Origin: Lachnospiraceae bacterium
GTDB taxonomy: Bacteria; Bacillota; Clostridia; Lachnospirales; Lachnospiraceae
Length of the DNA: 64,000 bases
Reading direction: 5' to 3'
Assembly: GCA_017469935.1 (NCBI GenBank)
Contig: JAFUFL010000074.1
Span: 1-64,000, forward strand
Part shown: piece by piece, positions 7,170 through 15,425 of the stretch
Position numbering within the stretch: position 1 is the stretch's first letter
Layout: every line of letters starts with the position of its first letter
The notes under the pieces: model-generated
What the model was told of the DNA's origin: nothing
What the model saw: only the letters and a program-made list of their open reading frames with translations
Databases searched by the model: none
Program-made: the position numbers and the translations under genes

Positions 7170-9035
7170 ATGGCACTGCTCGATCAAATAAAAGGACCTA
7201 ATGACATAAAGAAACTGTCGCCGAACGAATTAGACGCTCTTGCAGAAGAGATCAGACGTTTTCTGGTGCGAAATGTCAGCCTGACGGGAGGGCACCTCGC
7301 CAGCAACCTGGGAGTCGTGGAGCTCACGATGGCGCTGCATCTGTCGCTGGATCTCCCCAAGGACAAGATCGTATGGGATGTCGGACACCAGTCTTATACC
7401 CACAAGATTCTGACGGGCCGGAAAGACGTTTTTTCAACTCTTCGCCAGTACGGCGGAGTCAGCGGATTTCCCAAGCGCGCCGAGAGCGATTGCGACGTCT
7501 ATGACTCGGGGCACAGCTCGACGTCGATCAGTGCCGCGCTGGGCATGGCCCGCGCCAGAGACCTTCTGGGAGAGAAGAGGACCATTGTCGCTGTGATCGG
7601 GGACGGCGCCCTGACGGGAGGAGTGGCCTACGAGGCGCTCAATGACGCCTCCCAGCTCGGCTCCAACCTGATCATTATATTAAACGATAACAACATGTCC
7701 ATTTCACCGAACGTGGGAGGGTTGTCCAGCTACCTGAGCGAGATCCGCACATCGGACGGCTATATCCAGCTGAGGGATAAGATCCATGATTCGCTGAGCG
7801 ATGCCGTTCCGGGCGTCGTCAAAGGCATCAGCCGCGCCAAGCAGTCGCTCAAGTCGCTGATGGTACCGGGCATGTTCTTTGAGGAGATGGGGATCACTTA
7901 TCTGGGGCCCATCGACGGACACAATATCAAGAACATCGCAAAATCCATCGAGGTCGCAAAGCGCGTCAACAAGACCGTCCTGATCCATGTCTGCACCAAG
8001 AAAGGAAAAGGATACCTGCCCGCAGAGAGAAAACCCGCCCAGTTTCACGGGACGCCGCCCTTTGTTGTCAAAACAGGGCAGCCCGCAAAGGCTGTGAAGG
8101 CGGAATCCTATACGGATGTATTCTCCTCCGAGGTGCTCAAGATTGCGGAAGCCGATCCCGCAATGGTCGCCATCACGGCAGCCATGGAGGACGGCGTAGG
8201 CCTTCGCTCCTTCCATATAAGGCACCCCAAGCGATTTTTTGACGTGGGGATCGCGGAGCAGCACGCGGTATCGTTCGCGGCCGGTCTCGCCGCCGGCGGT
8301 CTTAAGCCGATCTTCGCCGTCTATTCGACCTTCCTTCAGCGCGCTTACGACGAGATCGTGGAGGACGTATGTCTCCAGAAGCTGCCGGTCGTGTTTGCTG
8401 TGGACCGGGCGGGCCTCGTGGGCGCAGACGGGGAGACCCACCAGGGAATCTTCGATCTGTCCTATTTCTCGTCCATGCCGGGCATGACGGTCATGGCGCC
8501 CAAGAACGGGCAGGAACTGCGGGATATGCTCCGGTTTGCCATGGAACTGGGAGGACCTGCGGCCATCCGCTATCCGCGCGGCGCGGCCTATACGGGCCTT
8601 AGCGAGTTCCGGGCCCCGATCGAGACCGGAAAAGCGGAGATGCTCTATGATGAGGGAGGAATCCTGCTTCTGGCGGTCGGAAATATGGTCAAGACGGCCC
8701 TTAAGGTCAGAGATGCGCTGAAAGAACTGGGGCTGAAATGTTCAATCGTCAACGCGCGCTTTGTGGTACCAATGGACACGGAACTGCTGCGGGAAGCGGC
8801 GGGAAAGTACTCCATGATCGTTACCATGGAGGAGAATGTATACAGCGGCGGCTTTGGAGAGCATGTCGCCGCGTGGTACGCGAGACAGGGGTTGAATGTG
8901 TCCCTTGTGCAGATCGCTATTCCGGATATGTTTGTGACGCACGGTTCTCCCGCGCAGCTGAGCAGGCTGACGGGGATCGATGCGGAGTCGGTTGTCGCTA
9001 AGATCCTGGGTGTGTCAGGGGGACGTATCAGCTGA
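7170..9035 (+). CDS. dxs: 1-deoxy-D-xylulose-5-phosphate synthase
   Basis: First enzyme of the MEP isoprenoid pathway; condenses pyruvate with glyceraldehyde-3-phosphate using thiamine diphosphate. The 621-residue protein shows the ThDP-binding GDGALTGG near residue 144 with the downstream NDNNMSISPNVG, the catalytic Glu region DVGIAEQHAV, and the C-terminal transketolase domain. The ATG at 7170 follows GAAAGGAGAG at good spacing; an in-frame TTG two codons earlier is less likely. The last codons (GGRIS, stop) lie in a REP-like repeat, so the C-terminus has been set by repeat DNA. The gene converges on dxr, another MEP enzyme, across that repeat. Confidence 0.95.
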   Translation: MALLDQIKGPNDIKKLSPNELDALAEEIRRFLVRNVSLTGGHLASNLGVVELTMALHLSLDLPKDKIVWDVGHQSYTHKILTGRKDVFSTLRQYGGVSGFPKRAESDCDVYDSGHSSTSISAALGMARARDLLGEKRTIVAVIGDGALTGGVAYEALNDASQLGSNLIIILNDNNMSISPNVGGLSSYLSEIRTSDGYIQLRDKIHDSLSDAVPGVVKGISRAKQSLKSLMVPGMFFEEMGITYLGPIDGHNIKNIAKSIEVAKRVNKTVLIHVCTKKGKGYLPAERKPAQFHGTPPFVVKTGQPAKAVKAESYTDVFSSEVLKIAEADPAMVAITAAMEDGVGLRSFHIRHPKRFFDVGIAEQHAVSFAAGLAAGGLKPIFAVYSTFLQRAYDEIVEDVCLQKLPVVFAVDRAGLVGADGETHQGIFDLSYFSSMPGMTVMAPKNGQELRDMLRFAMELGGPAAIRYPRGAAYTGLSEFRAPIETGKAEMLYDEGGILLLAVGNMVKTALKVRDALKELGLKCSIVNARFVVPMDTELLREAAGKYSMIVTMEENVYSGGFGEHVAAWYARQGLNVSLVQIAIPDMFVTHGSPAQLSRLTGIDAESVVAKILGVSGGRIS

Positions 9036-9168
9036 CACATTTTGAGAGTGAAAAGGGGACGTATCGGTAGATACGTCCCCTTTTGTCACTCAAAAATGTG
9101 TCAGCAGATACGTCCCCGTGACACACATCACTCAAAAATGTGTCAGCTGATACGTCCCCGTGACACAC
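9012..9168. repeat. REP-like repeat cluster between dxs and dxr
   Basis: Three copies of a unit related to GTGTCAGCAGATACGTCCCC plus GTGACAC. One (9012-9039) is inverted, and two are direct tandem 42-bp copies (9085-9126 and 9127-9168, differing at only a couple of positions). Between them sits a perfect hairpin, 9051-9065 with 9070-9084 (AAAAGGGGACGTATC arm), with T-runs on both strands that could terminate both convergent genes. The same unit occurs at 26152-26232. The form resembles REP sequences mobilised by RAYT-type transposases; that link is inference, as no such gene is in the window. Confidence 0.8.
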
Positions 9169-9178
9169 CCGTGACACA

Positions 9179-10318
9179 TCACCACTTCGCGAGCAGCTCG
9201 TCCACTTCTTTCTCCGTCTCGAAGACCTCATCGATGGTAGGGTTCTCTATGAACCGGCAGCTCTCCATGCAGTGCTGGATCATCTGCGTGATCTCCTGAT
9301 ACCGGATCATGCCGCGCAGGAACGCCTGAACAGCGAGCTCATCGGCTGCGTTGAAGACTGTAGGCAGGTTTCCGCCTTTGCCGATGGCCTTGTAGGCCAG
9401 TGCGAGCGCAGGGAATGTTTCCATATCGGGCTTTTCGAAAGTCATCTGTCCCAGCTTGTAGAAATCCATTTTCTCTCCGCCCATGGGCCTGCGCTCCGGG
9501 TAGTAGAGGGCGTACTGGATCGGAAGGCGCATGTCCGGAACGCCGAGCTCCGCGATGATCGCGCCGTCCTCGTATTCCACCATGGAGTGGATGACGCTCT
9601 GCGGATGCACGAGTACCTGAATCTGAGAGGGATCCACGTCGAAGAGCCATTTGGCCTCGATGACCTCAAGTCCTTTGTTTACGAGCGTGGAGGAGTCGAT
9701 CGTGATCTTCTGGCCCATTGCCCAGGTGGGGTGGCGAAGCGCGTCCTGCGGGGTCACGTTCTCCAGGTCTTTCGCTTTTTTGCCGCGGAAGGGTCCGCCG
9801 GAAGCGGTGAGCCAGATCTTGGCGATCTTGTTGCCTTTCTCCCCGTTCAGGGACTGGAAGATCGCGCTGTGTTCGCTGTCCACGGGGAGGATAGGAACGC
9901 CCTTCTCAGCGGCCAGAGGCATGATGATGTGGCCCGCCGTGACAAGGGTCTCTTTGTTTGCCAGGGCAATCTTCTTGCCGGATTCGATGGCGGCGACGGT
10001 AGGGCGCACGCCCACCATGCCCATGATGGCGGTGACAAAATAGTCATAGCCTTCCATGGATGCCACTTCCAGAATACCGTCCATTCCCGACAGGACTTTG
10101 ACATCCAGGTCCTTTACGCGGATCCGGAGATCTCCGGCCGCGTCTTCGTCGTACATCACTGCGACGCGGGGACGGAACTCGCGGATCTGCGACTCGATCA
10201 GATCCACGCTCTTATTGGCGCACAGCGCCGTCACTTCGATATCTTTCTGTTCTCTTGCTACGTCCAGGGTCTGCTTACCGATGGAACCGGTAGAACCCAG
10301 TATCGCTATTTTTTTCAT
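9179..10318 (-). CDS. dxr: 1-deoxy-D-xylulose-5-phosphate reductoisomerase
   Basis: Second MEP-pathway enzyme, converting DXP to 2-C-methylerythritol-4-phosphate with NADPH. The 379-residue product begins with the Rossmann motif GSTGSIG (residues 8-14) and carries the conserved VDSEHSAIFQ and TASGGPFR active-site segments. The length is normal. Its stop codon directly abuts the REP-like cluster. The next gene upstream, an AGCS symporter on the same strand, ends 65 bp before the start. In many Firmicutes dxr sits with cdsA and rseP; here it does not, and it faces dxs tail to tail instead. Confidence 0.95.
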   Translation of the reverse strand: MKKIAILGSTGSIGKQTLDVAREQKDIEVTALCANKSVDLIESQIREFRPRVAVMYDEDAAGDLRIRVKDLDVKVLSGMDGILEVASMEGYDYFVTAIMGMVGVRPTVAAIESGKKIALANKETLVTAGHIIMPLAAEKGVPILPVDSEHSAIFQSLNGEKGNKIAKIWLTASGGPFRGKKAKDLENVTPQDALRHPTWAMGQKITIDSSTLVNKGLEVIEAKWLFDVDPSQIQVLVHPQSVIHSMVEYEDGAIIAELGVPDMRLPIQYALYYPERRPMGGEKMDFYKLGQMTFEKPDMETFPALALAYKAIGKGGNLPTVFNAADELAVQAFLRGMIRYQEITQMIQHCMESCRFIENPTIDEVFETEKEVDELLAKW

Positions 10319-10383
10319 ACATTATGCCTTTCTTAATACGATGATGTCTGAACCAATTGAAAATAAAATTATCGAGATACAAA

Positions 10384-11832
10384 TTACATGCGAATGCCCG
10401 TGTCGCCTCCGACATCGGCGGGCGTATCGTCTTCGGGCCTGTCCTTCCAGACATCGGTATTGGTGAGCCCTATATTGGACTCATGGAAGACGGGATCCAG
10501 CCCGCGGGCCATCTGGGACTCGTAGTCGTCCAGGGCCTTGAACGCGATCTTCCCCAGAAGGAGGATGGCGACGATATTGACCACCGCCTCCAGTCCCATG
10601 GTGATGTCAGCCAGGCTCCATGCCACATCGAGACTGTTTCCGGCGCCGATGAAGACCATGATGGCGGCGGCCACGCGGAAGATGGCCATCACGACAGGGT
10701 TCTTCGTGATGAACAGGATATTGGCCTCCGCGTAGAAGTAGTTGCCGATGATGGACGTAAAAGCAAACAGGCAGACGATCACGGTGACAAAGTGAATGCC
10801 GATGGGACCGATGACCTTGGCCACGCACTGCTGCAGCAGCGGAATTCCGGAGTAGCCGCTGGCCGCCCAGTCGCCGGTCAGAAGGATCAGGAAAACGGTG
10901 GTGGAGCAGATCAGCAGCGTATCGATGTAGACGGAGATGATCTGGGCAAGGCCCTGCTTGGCGGGGTGGGAGACCGTCGCGGAGGCACTGGCGTTGGGAG
11001 CGGAACCCATACCAGCTTCATTGGAGAAGAGTCCGCGCTTAATGCCGAGCACCATGCAGGATCCGGTAAAACCGCCGAAAATAGAGCGGAAGTTGAAGGC
11101 GTCCTTCATGATGATCGCGAGAACACCGGGGAGCCGCGTGATATTGGTCACGATGACAAACAGACCGACCGCGATGTAGAGACCGGCCATGACGGGGACC
11201 AGCACGGACGAGATCTTTCCGATGACGTCGCCCGAGAAGAAAATAAAGAGCGCCGCGATCGCCAGGATCAGTCCGATGGCGGTGGGCAGAACGCTGTTTT
11301 CAATGTCAGGCGTGTAGACGGAAAAGGCCGATACGATGTTGTAGGCCTGCAGGCCGTTGAAGCCGAAGGCGAAGGTCGCGATCAGGGAAATGGCAAAGAC
11401 AACGCCGAGCCATCTCGCGTTCAGCGCCCGCTCAATATAGTAAGCGGGGCCGCCCTTGAAGGAGTCTCCCTCCTTCTTTTTGTAAATCTGCGCCAGAGTA
11501 CTCTCGACAAAGGCGGACGCCGAGCCGAGGACGGCCATCAGCCACATCCAGAAAGCGGCGCCGGGGCCGCCGGTGATGATCGCGGTCGCAACGCCGGCCA
11601 TGTTGCCGGTACCGACGCGGGAGGCGGTGGCAATCATAAGAGCCTGGAAAGAAGACACGCCCTTATCGCCCTCTTTTTTCTCCATCATGCACTGCAGCGC
11701 GTCTTTAAAGCGGCGGATCTGGACACATCTCGTCCGGACCGTGAAATAAATGCCGCTGCCTGCCAAAAGATAGATCAGAAGCCAGGTGTACAGCATGTCA
11801 TCAATTTGCGTAAGGATGCTTTCTAAACTCAT
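10384..11832 (-). CDS. AGCS-family alanine/glycine:cation symporter
   Basis: Multi-spanning membrane transporter coupling uptake of alanine or glycine to Na+ or H+. The 482-residue protein has the family's marks: an N-terminal segment TRCVQIRRFKDAL, the GTGNMAGVATAI signature, the GGPAYYIE motif, and roughly ten to eleven hydrophobic helices. The start ATG at 11832 follows AGGAGG. The leader upstream was inspected for a glycine riboswitch and none was recognised. Substrate (Ala, Gly or both) cannot be settled from sequence. Confidence 0.9.
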   Translation of the reverse strand: MSLESILTQIDDMLYTWLLIYLLAGSGIYFTVRTRCVQIRRFKDALQCMMEKKEGDKGVSSFQALMIATASRVGTGNMAGVATAIITGGPGAAFWMWLMAVLGSASAFVESTLAQIYKKKEGDSFKGGPAYYIERALNARWLGVVFAISLIATFAFGFNGLQAYNIVSAFSVYTPDIENSVLPTAIGLILAIAALFIFFSGDVIGKISSVLVPVMAGLYIAVGLFVIVTNITRLPGVLAIIMKDAFNFRSIFGGFTGSCMVLGIKRGLFSNEAGMGSAPNASASATVSHPAKQGLAQIISVYIDTLLICSTTVFLILLTGDWAASGYSGIPLLQQCVAKVIGPIGIHFVTVIVCLFAFTSIIGNYFYAEANILFITKNPVVMAIFRVAAAIMVFIGAGNSLDVAWSLADITMGLEAVVNIVAILLLGKIAFKALDDYESQMARGLDPVFHESNIGLTNTDVWKDRPEDDTPADVGGDTGIRM

Positions 11833-11847
11833 ATGAAGGTCCTCCTA

Positions 11848-11877
11848 TTGTATACAATTGATTCACTTCTCTATACT
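11848..11877 (+). promoter_or_regulatory. Candidate promoter for the PfkB kinase gene
   Basis: TTGTAT (11848-11853), 18 bp, TATACT (11872-11877). A second -10-like TATAAT occurs at 11929-11934 without a clear -35. Pattern only. Confidence 0.35.
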
Positions 11878-12064
11878 ACCATATGCCAAACAGATTTAAC
11901 AACAAGGCATTTCCCGCGGCAGGTAGTGTATAATGAGAAGGCCGGCAGTGCAGGCAATCTGCGCGGCCGGGTGAACCGCGCCGCGAGTCTTGAAGAAGAG
12001 GAGAGACAGTGCGGGTGCCCGGGCATGTTCGCCGGAGAACAGAGAGGATGGAGGAAACTGAGAA

Positions 12065-12991
12065 ATGAAAACGGAAGTCCTGTGTGTCGGACAGGCAGTT
12101 GTGGACTGCATCACGAGAGGCGTGGAAGAAGATCCCTTCGGAAGGGGAAAAACGCGCGCGCAGAGCATCACGCTGAGCCTCGGCGGCGACGCGGTAAATG
12201 AGTCCTTCGTGCTCGCCTCCCTCGGGCACCGCGTCGGACTTATGTGCGCCGTGGGAGATGACCTGGCGGGCCGATTTGTGATGAACGAAGCTTCGCGCAG
12301 GGGACTCGACGCCTCCGGAGTGACAATGGTCCCGGGACTCGTGACGCCGGTGGCCAACATGTTCGTCAAATTGGACGGCAGCCGGAGCTCGGTGACCAGC
12401 GCCGCTTCCATGCTGCCCGGCTATGAGCCCAGCGCCGATTTCATCCGCGGCTGTGTCAGCGAAGGGGCGCGCATTGTATCTTTTGCCAGCTTATTCCGGG
12501 CGCCTCTGGATCAGGTCCACGTCGTGTGTGAACTGGTCCGGGCTGCCCACGAGAGCGGGGCGGTCGTCTGTGCGGACACCAAAATACCGACCTTCCGGAA
12601 GATGGACCTGTCGGAACTGGAGCCGGTACTGCCCATGATCGACTATATTTTTCCCAATGATACGGAGGCGGCGTTCCTGGCCGGGATGGACGGCGGAGCG
12701 GACCTGACGGAAGAAGAACTTCGCGAGATGGCGGATGCGCTTCTTGCAAAGGGAATCGGCCACGTGGTCATAAAGACGGGAGAGAAAGGCTGCTATGCGG
12801 CTTCGCAAGGCGGTCACTTCACGGTTCCTGCCCGCAAGGTCCCCGTCGTGGACACCACGGGCGCCGGCGACAACCTGGTCGCGGGCTTTATGGACGCGCT
12901 GCTCGCCGGCCGGAGCTTCAGGGAATGCTGTGAGGCCGGGATCTGGACCGCAGCAGAGAGCGTGCAGCATCTGGGAGCCACACCAAACTGA
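12065..12991 (+). CDS. PfkB-family carbohydrate kinase
   Basis: ATP-dependent sugar or nucleoside kinase of the ribokinase/PfkB superfamily, 308 residues. Visible marks are the N-terminal VGQAVVDCI strand, the glycine pair in LGGDAVNES, the PNDTEAAFL region, and the C-terminal signature DTTGAGDNLVAGF with the catalytic Asp. The substrate is not evident: genes on both sides (AGCS transporter, thyA) give no sugar context, and neither RbsK- nor FruK-specific features stand out. It has its own upstream region of about 230 bp and is followed by a hairpin, so it is probably monocistronic. Confidence 0.8.
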   Translation: MKTEVLCVGQAVVDCITRGVEEDPFGRGKTRAQSITLSLGGDAVNESFVLASLGHRVGLMCAVGDDLAGRFVMNEASRRGLDASGVTMVPGLVTPVANMFVKLDGSRSSVTSAASMLPGYEPSADFIRGCVSEGARIVSFASLFRAPLDQVHVVCELVRAAHESGAVVCADTKIPTFRKMDLSELEPVLPMIDYIFPNDTEAAFLAGMDGGADLTEEELREMADALLAKGIGHVVIKTGEKGCYAASQGGHFTVPARKVPVVDTTGAGDNLVAGFMDALLAGRSFRECCEAGIWTAAESVQHLGATPN

Positions 12992-13004
12992 AGAAAGAGG
13001 TTTA

Positions 13005-13043
13005 CAGCCCCGCGAGTGTGGATAAATCCGTCTCGCGGGGCTG
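13005..13043. terminator. Hairpin between convergent PfkB kinase and thyA
   Basis: A 12-bp perfect stem, CAGCCCCGCGAG at 13005-13016 with 13032-13043. The T-rich tail is weak. Confidence 0.5.
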
Positions 13044-13122
13044 CAGTATTTGATTCTTATTACTTCAAGGGCCGCCTCTGCGGGCGGCGCGGGCGTCCTG
13101 ATCAGGACGGCAATCCCGCCGG

Positions 13123-13965
13123 TCAGATCCCCAGCTCAAACTTGAGCTGCGGCTTCATGGGATTGTAGTCGATCATTTCGAAATCATCGATCGTGAAGTC
13201 CTCGAACCGGCATCCCTTTTCTTTGTGGAGAATGAGCTGCGGCTTCTGCGCGTCATCCGCCATCGCCTCGGCGCGGCGCAGCATCTCCTGCGCGTTGTCC
13301 ATGTGGCGGTCGTAGATCTGCTCGTTGGCGACGAAATGTGTGAAGACGCCGGGCTCATAACCGGTGACCTTCGCGATCATCATGAGCAGTGCGGCGTACT
13401 GGATCTCATTGATCCCGCCGGCGCCGGAGGCGGTCAGCATATCGCCGCTTCGCTGGATCATGCTCATGTCCAGGAAGTCTCCGCGCACATTCCACATGGT
13501 GAGAAAAGCGCAGGGCGCCAGCCCCTTCGTCTCATGAAGATCGGTTTCCTGCCAGAGGGAGACCACTTTTCTTCTGCCGTAAGGGTCTTTTTTGATGTCT
13601 TCGATGAGATTGTGGATCAGATCGTAGCGCTTGACCGTCGCGCCGTATCGCTGTCCGATCGTGCCGTCGCCGATATCCCAGGGATCCCACCACGTGACGC
13701 CCAGGTCCCTCATCTCGGAGAGGACATTTGTCGGGTGCTGGTAGATCGTGAAGATCTCACGGATCCCGGTCTTCCAGGCCTGGCGCCGCAGCGTGCAGAT
13801 GGGAAATTCCCCTTTGCTGAGGTCGTATTTGCGCATCACATGGTTGACGCTGATGGTGTAGGCCGGCGTGCCGTCCTCATATCTGGGACGCGGATTTACA
13901 TCCTCATACCCGTTTTCCAGAATATTGTGAATATCGTCGACGAGATATTTATCTGCCTTGGTCAT
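13123..13965 (-). CDS. thyA: Thymidylate synthase (ThyA family, divergent)
   Basis: Methylates dUMP to dTMP using methylene-tetrahydrofolate. The 280-residue protein keeps the catalytic cysteine (LAPCAF), the dUMP phosphate-binding QRSGD, the Asn-containing GINEIQYA block and the conserved Tyr of NEQIY. It departs from the standard family: the His normally following the catalytic Cys (PCH) is Ala, and the His normally two residues before that Tyr is Gln. The start at 13965 is chosen for the AAAGGA about 10 nt upstream and because the protein then begins in the expected place; the frame continues upstream as likely non-coding sequence. The neighbour ddh is divergent. Confidence 0.85.
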   Translation of the reverse strand: MTKADKYLVDDIHNILENGYEDVNPRPRYEDGTPAYTISVNHVMRKYDLSKGEFPICTLRRQAWKTGIREIFTIYQHPTNVLSEMRDLGVTWWDPWDIGDGTIGQRYGATVKRYDLIHNLIEDIKKDPYGRRKVVSLWQETDLHETKGLAPCAFLTMWNVRGDFLDMSMIQRSGDMLTASGAGGINEIQYAALLMMIAKVTGYEPGVFTHFVANEQIYDRHMDNAQEMLRRAEAMADDAQKPQLILHKEKGCRFEDFTIDDFEMIDYNPMKPQLKFELGI

Positions 13966-14160
13966 GGAAATCTGTTCCTTTCTCCGAAAAAAGAAATCTT
14001 TTATTAGATGCGCGTTCGCAACAGAAGCGCGGTGGCGCGATAGAGGTACCGGGCCAAAATAGAGGTTCCGGGCCGGCTTTTCCTGTCGCGCAGGCCGTAT
14101 GGACCATACCCATCTTAGCATTTTATAGTGTCCGGTTCCACAAATTTCGCATTCTTTTGC

Positions 14161-14189
14161 TTGCCATGGGGAGCAAATACGTGTATATT
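14161..14189 (+). promoter_or_regulatory. ddh promoter
   Basis: TTGCCA (14161-14166), 17 bp, TATATT (14184-14189), giving a leader of about 40 nt before the ddh start. Confidence 0.6.
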
Positions 14190-14233
14190 CTTTTTAGTAT
14201 TCTTGTATACAATATTATATGGAGGACATTGCA

Positions 14234-15220
14234 ATGGCTATTAAAGTAGGAATTTTCGGATACGGAAACCTTGGCAGGGGCGTGGAGCAGGCGATCCGCC
14301 GCAATCCCGATATGGAGCTTGTCGGCGTATTTACCCGCCGCGATCCCGCAGCTCTTAAGATCAAGACTCCCGGCGTCAAAGTTTACGGGGAAGACGCACT
14401 CGTAAATCAGGAAGTTCCTATGGACGTACTGATCCTCTGCGGCGGCAGCGCGACAGACCTGCCGGTTCAGGGACCCAAGTACGCGGCTCTCTACAATATC
14501 ATCGACAGCTTTGATACACACGCACATATTCCGGAGCATTTCGCGGATGTGGATGCAGCAGCTAAGAAGGCCGGAAAGATCGGCATCATTTCCTGCGGCT
14601 GGGATCCCGGAATGTTCTCACTTAACAGAGTATATGCGAGCGCGGTCCTTCCGGGCGGAACACCTTACACCTTCTGGGGCAAGGGCGTGAGCCAGGGACA
14701 CTCCGACGCGGTCCGCAGAATCGAGGGCGTTCTCGACGCAAGACAGTACACAATCCCTGTTCCCGCAGCTCTGGAGGCAGTCCGCGCAGGCAAGGCCCCT
14801 GAACTGACCACCAGAGAAAAGCACACAAGAGAGTGCTTCGTTGTCGCCGAGGAAGGCGCGGATCTCGCCCGCATTGAGAACGAGATCAAGACCATGCCCA
14901 ACTATTTTGACGAGTATGACACGACCGTACACTTCATCTCGGCAGAAGAGATGGCCCGCGACCACGCAGGACTTCCTCACGGCGGAAGCGTCCTGTACTC
15001 CGGCGTGACAGGTGCGGACGACGAGCACACACACGTTATCGAGTATTCCCTGAAGCTGGATTCCAACCCCGAGTTTACAGGAAGCGTCCTGGTCGCATTC
15101 GCGAGAGCGGCCTTCAGACTCAATCAGGAAGGACAGTGCGGCTGCAAGACCGTACTGGATATCGCGCCTGCTTACCTCAGCGCGATGAGCGGCGAGGAGC
15201 TGAGGGCGCACATGCTCTGA
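14234..15220 (+). CDS. ddh: meso-diaminopimelate D-dehydrogenase
   Basis: NADPH-dependent reductive amination of tetrahydrodipicolinate to meso-diaminopimelate, a one-step route to lysine and the peptidoglycan cross-link residue. The 328-residue protein starts with the dinucleotide fold GIFGYGNLGRG and contains the Ddh-specific substrate-side segments SCGWDPGMFS and FWGKGVSQGHSDA. The ATG at 14234 follows GGAGG by 8 nt; an upstream in-frame ATG at 14219 overlaps that ribosome site. It is followed by a terminator, so the gene stands alone. Assignment is firm. Confidence 0.95.
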   Translation: MAIKVGIFGYGNLGRGVEQAIRRNPDMELVGVFTRRDPAALKIKTPGVKVYGEDALVNQEVPMDVLILCGGSATDLPVQGPKYAALYNIIDSFDTHAHIPEHFADVDAAAKKAGKIGIISCGWDPGMFSLNRVYASAVLPGGTPYTFWGKGVSQGHSDAVRRIEGVLDARQYTIPVPAALEAVRAGKAPELTTREKHTRECFVVAEEGADLARIENEIKTMPNYFDEYDTTVHFISAEEMARDHAGLPHGGSVLYSGVTGADDEHTHVIEYSLKLDSNPEFTGSVLVAFARAAFRLNQEGQCGCKTVLDIAPAYLSAMSGEELRAHML

Positions 15221-15258
15221 TCCGGATGGTCATAAAATCAATACTATAAAGTGCAGCG

Positions 15259-15295
15259 GCCCTGTTCACTTCAGGTGGACAGGGCTGTTCTTCTT
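15259..15295 (+). terminator. Terminator after ddh
   Basis: GCCCTGTTCAC (15259-15269) pairs with GTGGACAGGGC (15275-15285), followed by a T-rich tract TGTTCTTCTTTT. Confidence 0.7.
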
Positions 15296-15425
15296 TTGTG
15301 CGCCGCGCTTTTCACGGCGCCCCCGGAAAACGCCTCCCCTGAACTGCTGACAGTAAAAGAGGAAGCTGTTATACTTTTAAGGAATAAGATTACCCTTTAT
15401 AAGTTTACTTTTTTGGAGGGAATGC

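Noticed and set aside
9012-9168. CRISPR array
   Set aside because: The repeats are two or three tandem or inverted REP-like units without unique spacers, and no cas genes are present.
10357-11826. 489-residue plus-strand ORF opposite the AGCS transporter
   Set aside because: Asp/Gly/His-rich composition is the antisense of a hydrophobic membrane protein; not a real gene.
11833-12064. Possible glycine riboswitch upstream of the AGCS transporter
   Set aside because: Such transporters often have one, but the conserved glycine-aptamer blocks were not found on the minus strand.
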